From assembly GCA_045124465.1 (NCBI GenBank), contig JBGVLV010000022.1, positions 62,001 to 126,000 of the forward strand: 64,000 nucleotides of DNA, read 5' to 3'. Under the pieces are notes generated by a model. The model did no database searches, had not been told where the DNA came from, and saw only the letters and a program-made list of their open reading frames with translations. The position numbers and the translations under genes are program-made. Numbering within the stretch: the first letter of the stretch is position 1; each line of letters begins with the position of its first letter. This document shows positions 1-7,475 of this stretch, piece after piece. The DNA is from Scatosoma sp045124465. GTDB taxonomy: Bacteria; Bacillota; Clostridia; Christensenellales; Borkfalkiaceae.

Positions 1-594
1 TATATCCCTACGCCCGCTCGTGAGGATTCCAAGCCCTTCCTTCTTCCCGTAGAAGACGTGTTCACGATCTCTGGTCGTGGTACGGTTGCTACCGGTCGTG
101 TTGAGCGTGGTGTTGCGCACGTTGGCGATCCCGCTGAAATCGTCGGTTTGATCGACAAGCCCGTAGGCACCGTTCTTACCGGTCTTGAAATGTTCCACAA
201 GATGCTTGACGAGGCTCAGGCAGGCGACAACGTAGGTGCGTTGCTCCGTGGTATCAACAGAACGGATATCCAGAAGGGTCAGGTTATCGCGAAACCCGGT
301 ACGGTTGCTACCGGTACGGAATTCACCGCACAGGTTTACGTTTTGACGAAGGAAGAAGGCGGCCGTCATACGGCGTTCTTCAACCACTACAGACCTCAGT
401 TCTTCGTTCGTACGACGGACGTTACCGGTATGATCGAACTTCCCGAAGGCGTAGAAATGGTTATGCCCGGCGACAACATCGAAATGAAAGTCGTTCTTAT
501 TAAGCCCGTAGCGCTCGAAGAAGGTCTTCGTTTCGCTATCCGTGAAGGCGGCAGAACGGTTGGTTCTGGCGTTATCGCAAAGATCATCAAATAA
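1..594 (+). CDS. tuf: Elongation factor Tu, C-terminal part (5' truncated by window edge)
   Basis: The reading frame is open from base 1 and encodes the end of domain I followed by domains II and III of EF-Tu, the GTPase that delivers aminoacyl-tRNA to the ribosome. Recognisable stretches are FTISGRGTVATGRVERG at the start of domain II, RGINRTDIQKGQV, and the C-terminal AIREGGRTVGSGVIAKI. The GTP-binding motifs lie upstream of the window. A strong intrinsic terminator follows within 25 bases, so tuf is the last gene of its transcript, probably the str operon, although those genes are not visible here. Confidence 0.97.
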   Translation, partial: YIPTPAREDSKPFLLPVEDVFTISGRGTVATGRVERGVAHVGDPAEIVGLIDKPVGTVLTGLEMFHKMLDEAQAGDNVGALLRGINRTDIQKGQVIAKPGTVATGTEFTAQVYVLTKEEGGRHTAFFNHYRPQFFVRTTDVTGMIELPEGVEMVMPGDNIEMKVVLIKPVALEEGLRFAIREGGRTVGSGVIAKIIK

Positions 595-615
595 GATCTT
601 AAAATCAACAACAAA

Positions 616-646
616 AACAGCTTATCGCAAGATAGGCTGTTTTTTG
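616..646 (+). terminator. Intrinsic terminator of tuf
   Basis: An 11-bp stem (616-626 with 631-641) closes a GCAA tetraloop and runs directly into a T tract. It lies 22 bases after the tuf stop codon. Confidence 0.9.
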
Positions 647-704
647 CGCTTATTTGGATTTATTTTTCTTTCAAGGTGCGAAAGGGGAATGGTTTATGTG
701 GAAC

Positions 705-753
705 GAATAAAAATAACGCGGCGAAAATCTTGTTTAAAGATTTTCGCCGCGTT
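705..753 (-). terminator. Terminator of the tRNA-Met/tRNA-Asp transcript
   Basis: A perfect 17-bp stem (715-731 with 737-753) has a 5-base loop. Read on the minus strand it lies 19 bases after the tRNA-Asp CCA end and is followed by a T-rich tail. Confidence 0.85.
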
Positions 754-772
754 TGCGCGATATACGCTATGA

Positions 773-849
773 TGGCGACCCAGAACGGGCTCGAACCGTC
801 GACCTCCAGCGTGACAGGCTGGCGCTCTAACCAACTGAGCTACTGGGCC
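773..849 (-). tRNA. tRNA-Asp (GTC)
   Basis: The minus strand folds into a 77-nt cloverleaf. It has a 7-bp acceptor stem with one G-U pair, a D arm AGCTCAGTTGGTTAGAGC, a 5-bp anticodon stem CCAGC/GCTGG with loop CTGTCAC (anticodon GTC), a T arm with GGTTCGAGCCC, discriminator G and an encoded CCA end. G73 and the GTC anticodon are tRNA-Asp identity features. Confidence 0.95.
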
Positions 850-870
850 ATTTCCGTTATATGTGAGTTT

Positions 871-946
871 TGGTGGGCCTTCACGGATTCGAACCGCGGA
901 CCAATCGGTTATGAGCCGACAGCTCTGACCACTGAGCTAAAGGCCC
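871..946 (-). tRNA. tRNA with CAT anticodon (Met, or Ile2 read after lysidine modification)
   Basis: The 76-nt minus-strand cloverleaf has acceptor GGGCCTT/AAGGCCC, anticodon loop CTCATAA, T arm GGTTCGAATCC, discriminator A and an encoded CCA. The CAT anticodon fits elongator tRNA-Met or the minor tRNA-Ile modified by TilS. The TTTAGCTCAG and GGCTCATAACCG stretches resemble Firmicute tRNAs of both labels, so I leave the identity open. It is cotranscribed upstream of tRNA-Asp. Confidence 0.9.
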
Positions 947-981
947 GTATATGCTATACGGTCATTGCATAATGCTTGAAT

Positions 982-1010
982 ATAATAAACGATTTTGCAA
1001 GAAAAGTCAA
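982..1010 (-). promoter_or_regulatory. Sigma-A promoter of the tRNA pair
   Basis: On the minus strand TTGACT (1010-1005) is separated by 17 bases from TATTAT (987-982), about 36 bases upstream of the first tRNA. Confidence 0.8.
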
Positions 1011-1037
1011 GTGTTTTTTGTTAAAAACGCAAAAAAT

Positions 1038-1050
1038 TTTTTCGACAAAA
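1038..1050 (-). promoter_or_regulatory. Candidate Spo0A box upstream of spoIIA operon
   Basis: TTCGACA at 1041-1047 is the exact complement of the Spo0A box core TGTCGAA and sits in an A/T-rich context. It lies about 87 bases before spoIIAA. A possible -10 TAAAAT is at 1100-1105 with TTTGCA 22 bases upstream, a long spacing like that of the Spo0A-activated spoIIG promoter. I see no convincing sigma-H boxes. Confidence 0.55.
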
Positions 1051-1133
1051 TAAAAAAATATCCGACGTCATTTTGCAAAATTCTCGCCCTCGTATCTTTT
1101 AAAATAGAAACATATCCGCAAAGGAGGAGAGAA

Positions 1134-1442
1134 ATGAAAATCAACGCGGAATTTCGCGACAATATTTTGTACATACGCTTGGTCGGCGAGATAGACGAAC
1201 ACTCGGCAAGCGCGGCACGGCGGGACGCGGACAGGCTCGCCGATATCTACGCGCACGCCCAACGCGTAATGTTCGATCTGCAAGAAGTATCGTTTATGGA
1301 CTCGACTGGTATCGGGTTTTTGATCGGTCGTTACAAAAAATTTCAACGCATGGGCGTGCCGTCGTATATACTCCGGCCCACGCCGAGCACGGACAAGATA
1401 CTGGCAATGAGCGGCGTATACACGCTAATGCCGAAAGTCTGA
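1134..1442 (+). CDS. spoIIAA: Anti-anti-sigma factor SpoIIAA
   Basis: This 102-residue STAS-domain protein matches SpoIIAA, which in its unphosphorylated form binds SpoIIAB and frees sigma-F in the forespore. The motif FMDSTGIGFLIGRY contains the phosphorylatable serine, Ser57 here (Ser58 in Bacillus subtilis). I chose the ATG at 1134 because AAAGGAGGAG lies just upstream and the protein then has the family length. The frame is open further upstream but only across non-coding A/T-rich sequence. It is first in a spoIIAA-spoIIAB-sigF operon. Confidence 0.95.
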   Translation: MKINAEFRDNILYIRLVGEIDEHSASAARRDADRLADIYAHAQRVMFDLQEVSFMDSTGIGFLIGRYKKFQRMGVPSYILRPTPSTDKILAMSGVYTLMPKV

Positions 1443-1480
1443 ACAAATCGCGTACGCAAAAGTTATCAGGAGGCTGAAAA

Positions 1481-1990
1481 ATGAACAATTATATGAAACT
1501 TGAAATAGCGGCGATAGGGGAAAACGAGAGCTTTGCGCGCAGCGCCGTCGCGGCGTTCGCGCTCGCGCTCAATCCGTCCTTGACCGAACTTTCCGACATA
1601 AAGACCGCCGTGAGCGAGGCGGTGACGAACTGTATCGTTCACGCCTATAAAAACGGCGGTGCGGAAAACAAGATATTTATCGAGTGTCGGACGGAAACGC
1701 AGATCCCCGTTCTTAAAACGAACGGAAAAGAAACGGGCGAAACGTACGGAGAACTACATATCGAAATCACCGATCAAGGTTGCGGGATCGAGGACGTGGA
1801 GAAGGCGCTTTTGCCCTTTTACACGACCTTGGAAAGCGACGAACGTTCGGGTATGGGCTTTACGATCATGCAAACGTTTATGAGCGATTTTTCCATACAG
1901 AGCGAGCGCGGCAAGGGGACGAAGATCCGAATGTCGAAGAAGATCGGCGTCGAGGAAAACGGCGAAATAAGGGAAAAGGTAGATGCTTGA
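1481..1990 (+). CDS. spoIIAB: Anti-sigma F factor and serine kinase SpoIIAB
   Basis: This GHKL-family kinase holds sigma-F inactive and phosphorylates SpoIIAA. The N-box segment VSEAVTNCIVHAY carries Glu46 and Asn50, and Arg20 is also at the position known from B. subtilis SpoIIAB. The ATP-lid region shows DQGCGIED and ERSGMGFTIM. At 169 residues it is somewhat longer than usual, because of about 15 extra residues near positions 71-87, in the segment with two TNGKETGE-like turns. AGGAGG precedes the ATG. Its last 8 bases overlap sigF, suggesting translational coupling. Confidence 0.95.
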   Translation: MNNYMKLEIAAIGENESFARSAVAAFALALNPSLTELSDIKTAVSEAVTNCIVHAYKNGGAENKIFIECRTETQIPVLKTNGKETGETYGELHIEITDQGCGIEDVEKALLPFYTTLESDERSGMGFTIMQTFMSDFSIQSERGKGTKIRMSKKIGVEENGEIREKVDA

Positions 1991-2708
1991 TGAAAAGACG
2001 ACAATCGAATATATCCGACTTGCGAAATCGGGCGACGGCAAAGCCAAAGAAACGCTGATCGAAAACAACGTATCTCTTGTGAAATGTATCGTCAAACGCT
2101 ATCTTGGCAAAGGCGTGGACTACGACGACCTTTTCCAGATCGCCTGTATGGGCTTTTTGAAAGCGATAGCGGGTTTCGACGAGAGTTTCGGCGTAAAGTT
2201 TTCCACCTATGCCGTACCGATGATCGCGGGCGAGATCAAACGTTTTATGCGCGACGACGGTTCGGTGAAAGTGTCCCGTGCTATGAAACAGACGGCAAAG
2301 GAAATGAACCTGTTCATCGAGGAATATACCCGCAAAAACGGCAGAACGCCGAGCGTGAGCGAGATCGCGAAACAATTCGGTCTGGACGAAACGGAAACGG
2401 TGTTCGTCATGGGTTCGTCCCGAATGCCCGTGTCCTTGCAGAGCGGAACCGATTTCAAGGACGGCAAGGAACGAGAGCTGATCGAAACGCTCCCCGCGCA
2501 GGACGATCAGGACGACTGGCTCGACCGAATGTTGCTCCGCGGCGCGATAGACGACCTGCCCGAACGGGATAAAAAGATAATCGTTTTGCGGTATTTTCGG
2601 GATATGACGCAAAGCGAGGTCGCGGAAAAGATCGGCGTAAGCCAGGTGCAGGTTTCGCGGATCGAGAACCGTATCATCAAAGAGTTCCGCGAAAAGCTTA
2701 TCGGTTAG
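1983..2708 (+). CDS. sigF: RNA polymerase sigma-F factor
   Basis: This 241-residue sigma-70 family protein has region 2 (YDDLFQIACMGFLKAIAGFD), region 3 and a region 4 helix-turn-helix (MTQSEVAEKIGVSQVQVSRIE). Its position directly after spoIIAA and spoIIAB identifies it as forespore-specific sigma-F rather than sigma-G. The ATG at 1983 overlaps the end of spoIIAB, and a terminator follows. The operon shows that the organism has the core early-sporulation switch. Confidence 0.94.
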   Translation: MLDEKTTIEYIRLAKSGDGKAKETLIENNVSLVKCIVKRYLGKGVDYDDLFQIACMGFLKAIAGFDESFGVKFSTYAVPMIAGEIKRFMRDDGSVKVSRAMKQTAKEMNLFIEEYTRKNGRTPSVSEIAKQFGLDETETVFVMGSSRMPVSLQSGTDFKDGKERELIETLPAQDDQDDWLDRMLLRGAIDDLPERDKKIIVLRYFRDMTQSEVAEKIGVSQVQVSRIENRIIKEFREKLIG

Positions 2709-2740
2709 GAAATACCCTACTCAAAATACCTCCTAAAAGA

Positions 2741-2778
2741 CGGACGGTCGGGAAAATTTTTCCGACCGCCCGTTTTTC
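2741..2778 (+). terminator. Terminator of the spoIIA operon
   Basis: CGGTCGGG at 2745-2752 pairs with TCCGACCG at 2761-2768, extended by CGG/CCG below a mismatch, and is followed by a T run. Confidence 0.85.
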
Positions 2779-2779
2779 T

Positions 2780-2808
2780 TTGCCAACGCAGAAAAAATCT
2801 GCTATAAT
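2780..2808 (+). promoter_or_regulatory. Sigma-A promoter of the CPBP protease gene
   Basis: TTGCCA (2780-2785), a 17-base spacer and TATAAT (2803-2808). The expected transcription start falls at or next to the ATG at 2815, so the mRNA would be leaderless or nearly so. Confidence 0.8.
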
Positions 2809-2814
2809 ATAAAT

Positions 2815-3789
2815 ATGCAAAATAAAGATACCCGTAACGACACCCAACAACGTAAAACGCTTACCGCGTCCTTGCTCGGCTCGCCTACGTCCGCGAAAGC
2901 GTCGGGCGCGGCGTTTTCGCTCGCGACCGTACTGCCCGTGGCGTTTTCTCTGATCGTGCTCGTTGTCCTTGCGGTAACGGGTCTTTCGGAACAAGAGGGG
3001 TACGCGCAGAAGGACTGGTATTTATACGTAAGCTATCTGCTTTCGCCCATATCCTTCGCGCTCGTCGCATGTTGGTATCTTCGGTATACGCGCACGCCCG
3101 TTTGCGCGGCGTTGCGGGAACAGAAATGCAAACCGAGATATTTCCTCGTTGCGTTGCTTTTACAGATAGGGTTGCTTTCTCTATCCGAACTCAATAGCCT
3201 GTTCCTCGAATTTTTGAGCAAATTCGGCTATACGGACAGCGGGATATTCCTGCCGTCAATGAACGGGTTCGGCTTTGTCGGCGTTCTGTTGGTCGTGGCG
3301 TTGTTGCCCGCCGTGTTCGAGGAGATAATGTTCCGCGGCATACTTTTAAAAGGGCTTGGCGCGTTCAAAACGACGGGCGCGGTACTTATTTGCGGCGCGT
3401 TGTTTTCGCTCTATCATCAAAACCCCGCGCAGACGATATATCAATTCTGTTGCGGCGCGGCGTTCGCACTCGTGGCGATACGTTCGGGTAGCGTCTTGCC
3501 CACCGTTTTGGCACATTTCGTCAATAACGCGGTCATTCTGATCCTGACGAAATTCGGCGTTTCCGAGTTCTCTGCGCCCGTTTTCATAACGATCGTCGTT
3601 ATTTCCGCAGTCTGCCTTGTCTTATCGCTCGTATATCTCGTTTTTTTGGATGAAAACAAACCGTCGGAAGAAACGCCGTTACGGGAAACGGAGATAAAAA
3701 CGGAGCGTAAAAACTTTTGGATTTGCGCGGCGGTGGGGATAGCCGTATGCGCGCTTACGTGGCTGCTCGTGCTCGTTACGGGTATGTAA
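2815..3789 (+). CDS. CPBP family intramembrane metalloprotease
   Basis: This 324-residue multi-pass membrane protein has the CPBP (Abi/CAAX protease-like) motifs: FEEIMFRG in motif 1, SLYHQNP in motif 2 and VLAHFVNNAV in motif 3. The paired glutamates and histidines would bind the catalytic metal. The N-terminal 35 residues are hydrophilic, and there are about eight hydrophobic segments. The substrate is unknown, and members range from prenyl-protein proteases to bacteriocin self-immunity proteins. No Shine-Dalgarno site precedes the ATG, and the promoter -10 box ends only six bases before it. Confidence 0.85.
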   Translation: MQNKDTRNDTQQRKTLTASLLGSPTSAKASGAAFSLATVLPVAFSLIVLVVLAVTGLSEQEGYAQKDWYLYVSYLLSPISFALVACWYLRYTRTPVCAALREQKCKPRYFLVALLLQIGLLSLSELNSLFLEFLSKFGYTDSGIFLPSMNGFGFVGVLLVVALLPAVFEEIMFRGILLKGLGAFKTTGAVLICGALFSLYHQNPAQTIYQFCCGAAFALVAIRSGSVLPTVLAHFVNNAVILILTKFGVSEFSAPVFITIVVISAVCLVLSLVYLVFLDENKPSEETPLRETEIKTERKNFWICAAVGIAVCALTWLLVLVTGM

Positions 3790-3802
3790 GAGGAGGGGAG
3801 AT

Positions 3803-4249
3803 ATGCAGAAGATATATTTCGTCGTCGTGGGGAAGATAAAGGAAAGTTTTTATCGGGAGGCGGTCGCGGAATACGTGAAACGGCTTTCCCGCTTTGCGAA
3901 GGTAGAGATAAAAGAACTCCCCGAAGGCGCCGACCCCGCGGCGGAAAAGGACGAGATCCTGCGCGTTTGCAACGCGACGAAAGGGTACGTGATCGCGCTC
4001 GCGGTGGAAGGTGAAAAACTTTCCAGCGAGGGGCTGGCGAAAAAACTCAAACGTTGCGTGGACGAGGGCAAGGACGTAACTTTCGTCATCGGTTCGTCCT
4101 GCGGGCTTGCCGACGAAGTAAAAAAAGCTGCGGATCAGCGGCTGTCCTTTTCGGATATGACCTTTCCGCACCAGCTTATGCGGGTGATACTCGCCGAGCA
4201 GGTCTATCGGGCCTTTATGATAAACTCGGGTTCTACTTATCATAAATAA
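3803..4249 (+). CDS. rlmH: 23S rRNA pseudouridine-1915 N3-methyltransferase RlmH
   Basis: RlmH is a small SPOUT methyltransferase that modifies helix 69 of 23S rRNA. The 148-residue protein has family length, the start MQKIYFVVVGKIKE, the SAM-binding knot segment VTFVIGSSCGLADEV and the diagnostic C-terminus NSGSTYHK. The ATG is preceded by AGAGGAGGGGA. It starts 13 bases after the CPBP gene and is probably cotranscribed with it. Confidence 0.96.
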   Translation: MQKIYFVVVGKIKESFYREAVAEYVKRLSRFAKVEIKELPEGADPAAEKDEILRVCNATKGYVIALAVEGEKLSSEGLAKKLKRCVDEGKDVTFVIGSSCGLADEVKKAADQRLSFSDMTFPHQLMRVILAEQVYRAFMINSGSTYHK

Positions 4250-4290
4250 AAATAGGAAACTTTTTTCGTCGGATAGCGTATATTGTAGGC

Positions 4291-5109
4291 GTGGATATTT
4301 ATCAGACGGTAGAAAGATTTTACGAAACCGCGAACGCGGAAAAGACGGTGATCGGCAAAAGCCTGTTCAAGCGCAGGATATTCGCCGTGAAAGTCGGCGA
4401 CGGCTCGCCTGTGGGTATCGCGCAATACGCCATACACGGCAGGGAGTTCGTCACCGCGAAACTTGCGCTCGAACATTATAAAACAGGCGTTGCGAAAGGC
4501 AGTTTGTGGCTCGTGCCGCTTGTCGATCCGGACGGAGCGTTGCTCTCCGAAACGGGGCTTTGTTCCGTCAAGCGGGAAAAGGACAGAAAACTGTTGCTGT
4601 CTTTAAACGGCGGGAGCGCGGATTTTTCGCTTTGGAAAGCGAACGGGCGAGGCGTGGATCTGAACGTGAACTTCGACGCCGAATGGGGCAGAGGCGCAAA
4701 GAATGTGACGACGGCGGGCGCGGAAAATTATATCGGTGAAAGACCTTTTTCCGAACCCGAAACGCTTGCCTTAAAAAAGTTTACCGAAAAGATATCCCCC
4801 GATTATACGGTCAGTTACCATACGAAAGGCGAAGAGATATACTGGTATTTTTATCAGTCGATGCGTACCTGTTCCCGAGACAAGCGGCTTGCGATGGCGT
4901 TATCCGCCTCGACGGGATATCCGCTCGCCTACGCGAAAGGCAGCGCGGGCGGGTATAAAGACTGGTGCATACAGGCGTTGAAAATACCCTCGTTCACGAT
5001 CGAGGCGGGCGCGGATACTTTTTCCCATCCGCTTGGAAGAGCGGGACTGAAAAACATACTCGAACGCAACCGTTACGCACTATACGATCTATCAAAGGAA
5101 TTCGAATAA
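4291..5109 (+). CDS. M14 family zinc carboxypeptidase, probably gamma-D-glutamyl-diamino acid peptidase-like
   Basis: The 272-residue protein keeps the M14 signature. HGREF (HxxE) and a later SYHTKGEE supply zinc ligands, VPLVDPDG and GVDLNVNFD form the substrate pocket, and FTIEAGADTFSHPL contains the catalytic glutamate. The closest relatives by motif are bacterial enzymes that trim peptidoglycan stem peptides. No signal peptide is present, so the protein is probably cytoplasmic or forespore-made. The start GTG at 4291 lacks a clear Shine-Dalgarno site and is the least certain part of this call. tadA follows after 4 bases. Confidence 0.85.
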   Translation: MDIYQTVERFYETANAEKTVIGKSLFKRRIFAVKVGDGSPVGIAQYAIHGREFVTAKLALEHYKTGVAKGSLWLVPLVDPDGALLSETGLCSVKREKDRKLLLSLNGGSADFSLWKANGRGVDLNVNFDAEWGRGAKNVTTAGAENYIGERPFSEPETLALKKFTEKISPDYTVSYHTKGEEIYWYFYQSMRTCSRDKRLAMALSASTGYPLAYAKGSAGGYKDWCIQALKIPSFTIEAGADTFSHPLGRAGLKNILERNRYALYDLSKEFE

Positions 5110-5113
5110 AACG

Positions 5114-5647
5114 ATGAAGAAACTCACGAGAGAGGAAAAATTTATGCGCGCGGCGATCAAAGCCGCCAAACGCGGACTTGCCGAGGGAGAAGTTCCCATC
5201 GGCGCGGTCGTCGTGTACGAGGACAAGGTCGTATCGCGCGGGTATAACAGGCGAACGAAATTACAGCTCGCCTCCGCGCACGCGGAGATGATCGCCGTCG
5301 ACAAAGCCTGTAAAAAGTTCCGTTCCTGGCGACTTCCGGAGAGGTGCGAGCTGTACGTGACTTTGGAACCCTGTCCCATGTGTATGGGCGCGTGCCTGAA
5401 CGCGCGTGTGGACAAGATCTTTTTCGGCGCATACGAGCAAAAGGGAAGGTCGATGACCCTCGCGCTTGCCGAGGCGAACCTTTTGAATCATAAAGCGGAA
5501 GTGTTCGGCGGGGTACTGGAAAAGGAATGTTCGGGCGTTCTGACGGAGTTTTTTTCGTCGATGCGGCAACGGCAAAAAGAGGAAAAATTACGCAAAAAAG
5601 CGGAAGAAAAGTCGGACGAGCCTGTCGGAAAGGGAAGGGAAGAATAA
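5114..5647 (+). CDS. tadA: tRNA-specific adenosine deaminase TadA
   Basis: TadA converts the wobble adenosine of tRNA-Arg(ACG) to inosine. The zinc and catalytic motifs are both present: ASAHAEMIA (HAE) and PCPMCMGAC (PCxxC). At 177 residues it is slightly longer than usual, because of a Lys/Glu-rich C-terminal tail (residues about 152-177). It begins 4 bases after the peptidase gene and is likely translated from the same mRNA. Confidence 0.95.
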   Translation: MKKLTREEKFMRAAIKAAKRGLAEGEVPIGAVVVYEDKVVSRGYNRRTKLQLASAHAEMIAVDKACKKFRSWRLPERCELYVTLEPCPMCMGACLNARVDKIFFGAYEQKGRSMTLALAEANLLNHKAEVFGGVLEKECSGVLTEFFSSMRQRQKEEKLRKKAEEKSDEPVGKGREE

Positions 5648-5689
5648 AATTTTCGGTGAAACGAAATTTGAAAATGACCCTTTATTTTG

Positions 5690-5718
5690 TTGACTTAATT
5701 TTTCAAAACGGGTATTAT
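5690..5718 (+). promoter_or_regulatory. Sigma-A promoter of prs
   Basis: TTGACT (5690-5695), a 17-base spacer and TATTAT (5713-5718). Transcription would start near 5725 and give a leader of about 140 bases before prs. Confidence 0.75.
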
Positions 5719-5724
5719 AGTACG

Positions 5725-5863
5725 TGTAAAGAAACAGCGTGGCGAAAATGCCTTTTCGCGCGAACTCGCGCTTAGGGGAAAGTGAAGAAACGTAAGCAAA
5801 AAACCGAACGGCCTTTCGCGGTAAAGCGGAGGTCGGCGGGAAAAAATAAAAGGATGGTTACAT
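5725..5863 (+). promoter_or_regulatory. Structured 5' leader of prs
   Basis: The untranslated leader contains a GCGCG/CGCGC hairpin (5758-5771) and a second GC-rich foldback (about 5804-5836, CCGA pairing with TCGG). No T-rich terminator precedes the Shine-Dalgarno site, and I recognise no known riboswitch class. Its role is unknown. Confidence 0.4.
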
Positions 5864-6808
5864 ATGATAACGCACGGTAACGAAATCAAGTTGTTTTCCG
5901 GTAACTCCAACCGCGCTTTGGCGGAATCGATCGCGAAAAAGCTCAATACAGGGCTTGGCGAGATCGAAGTAGACACTTTCTCCGACGGTGAGATCAACGT
6001 TCACATCGCGGAAACCGTTCGAGGCAGGGACTTGTTCATAATCCAGTCCACCTGCTCGCCCGTCAATGAGAATTTAATGGAACTTCTCATTATGATCGAC
6101 GCGGCGAAACGCGCCTCGGCTGGCCGTATTACGGCGGTAATACCCTATTTCGGGTATGCAAGACAGGACAGAAAAGCACGTTCGCGCGATCCCATCACGG
6201 CGAAACTCGTGGCGAACCTCATCACGGCGGCGGGCGCAGACCGCGTTCTGACGATGGATCTCCACGCGGAACAGATCCAGGGCTTTTTCGATATCCCCGT
6301 AGACAATCTGCTCGGCGGACCTACGCTGTATAACTATTTCGCAAAACAGGGCAATATCGACGTAGTCGTCGCTCCCGACCTCGGCAGCGTTAAGCGTTCA
6401 AGAAAGGTAGCCGAAAAATTCGGCGTACCGCTTGCCATCATCGATAAACGCCGTCCCAAGGCGAACGTTATGGAAGTTATGAGCATCATCGGCGACGTAA
6501 AGGGCAAGAGATGTCTTATGATCGACGATATGATCGACACCGCCGGCACGCTTTGCCAAGGCGCGCAAGCGATCAAAGACGCGGGCGCGACGGAAGTGTA
6601 CGCGGGTTGTACGCACGCGGTACTCAGCGGTCCCGCGATCGAGCGTTTGCAAAAATCGGCGATCACCAAACTCGTTATGCTCGACACCATTCATCTTCCC
6701 GATGAAAAGAAACTCGACAAGTTCGAAGTACTCTCCGTTGCGGATATTTTCGCCGCGGCGATCGAGAACGTATACCTCGACAAGCCGATGTCTAAATTGT
6801 ACGACTGA
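5864..6808 (+). CDS. prs: Ribose-phosphate pyrophosphokinase (PRPP synthetase)
   Basis: The enzyme makes PRPP from ribose 5-phosphate and ATP for nucleotide, His and Trp synthesis. The 314-residue protein matches the family in length and motifs: FSGNSNRALAESIAKKL at the start, PYFGYARQDRK, the metal-binding TMDLHAEQIQGFFDIP, and the PRPP loop CLMIDDMIDTAGTL. AAAGGATGG precedes the ATG. The adjacent order prs-pth-mfd is common in Firmicutes. Confidence 0.97.
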   Translation: MITHGNEIKLFSGNSNRALAESIAKKLNTGLGEIEVDTFSDGEINVHIAETVRGRDLFIIQSTCSPVNENLMELLIMIDAAKRASAGRITAVIPYFGYARQDRKARSRDPITAKLVANLITAAGADRVLTMDLHAEQIQGFFDIPVDNLLGGPTLYNYFAKQGNIDVVVAPDLGSVKRSRKVAEKFGVPLAIIDKRRPKANVMEVMSIIGDVKGKRCLMIDDMIDTAGTLCQGAQAIKDAGATEVYAGCTHAVLSGPAIERLQKSAITKLVMLDTIHLPDEKKLDKFEVLSVADIFAAAIENVYLDKPMSKLYD

Positions 6809-6835
6809 TAAACATATTACAAAAGAGGAAAATTG

Positions 6836-6862
6836 CCGCCGCGGATATGCGGCGGTGATTTT
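6836..6862 (+). terminator. GC hairpin between prs and pth, possible weak terminator
   Basis: A perfect 7-bp CCGCCGC/GCGGCGG stem (6836-6842 with 6849-6855) is followed by TGATTTT. The short T tract suggests partial readthrough into pth. Confidence 0.55.
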
Positions 6863-6889
6863 GTCCGAAAGGAAAAAGAGGGAACGGAA

Positions 6890-7453
6890 ATGTATCTTAT
6901 CGTTGGACTGGGCAATCCCGAAAAACAATACGAAAAGACCTTTCACAATATGGGCTATATCGCCGTCGGCGACGCGGCGGAGGCGCTTGGCGCGAAGTTC
7001 AAAAAGAAAGAATGCGAATCGTCGGTCGCGGAGGCGTACGCAGGCGGGGAGAAGATCATACTCGCCCGTCCGCTCACCTATATGAACAATTCGGGCAGAG
7101 CGGTGAAACAGCTCATGTCGAAATATAAAATACCGCCCGAAAATTTGCTCGTCCTCTACGACGACTACGACCTTCCCAAAGGCAAGGTCCGTATCCGCGC
7201 GAGCGGCAGTGCGGGCACGCATAACGGTATGCGTAGCGTTATCGGCGAAACGGGTCTGACCTCGTTCGCGCGTATCCGTATAGGGATACGGGACGAAAAC
7301 GTGGATATTCCCATCATCAACTACGTACTCTCGGAAGTGCGGAAAGAGGACTACGAAACGTTCGCCGCCGCTTGTAAGAAAGCGGGCGAGGCGGCGGCGG
7401 AGTTCGCCAAAGGCGAAACGATCGACCGCGTTATGTGCAAATATAACGGCTAA
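6890..7453 (+). CDS. pth: Peptidyl-tRNA hydrolase
   Basis: Pth releases tRNA from peptidyl-tRNA that drops off the ribosome. The 187-residue protein begins MYLIVGLGNP and has the catalytic His19 and Asn9 of the family in GLGNPEKQYEKTFHNMGY, plus RPLTYMNNSG, VLYDDYDLP and SAGTHNGMRS. I chose the ATG at 6890, which follows AAGAGGGA. An upstream in-frame TTG at 6833 would place the inter-gene hairpin inside the gene. Confidence 0.96.
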   Translation: MYLIVGLGNPEKQYEKTFHNMGYIAVGDAAEALGAKFKKKECESSVAEAYAGGEKIILARPLTYMNNSGRAVKQLMSKYKIPPENLLVLYDDYDLPKGKVRIRASGSAGTHNGMRSVIGETGLTSFARIRIGIRDENVDIPIINYVLSEVRKEDYETFAAACKKAGEAAAEFAKGETIDRVMCKYNG

Positions 7454-7475
7454 CGGCTGAATGTAAAGGAAGGAA

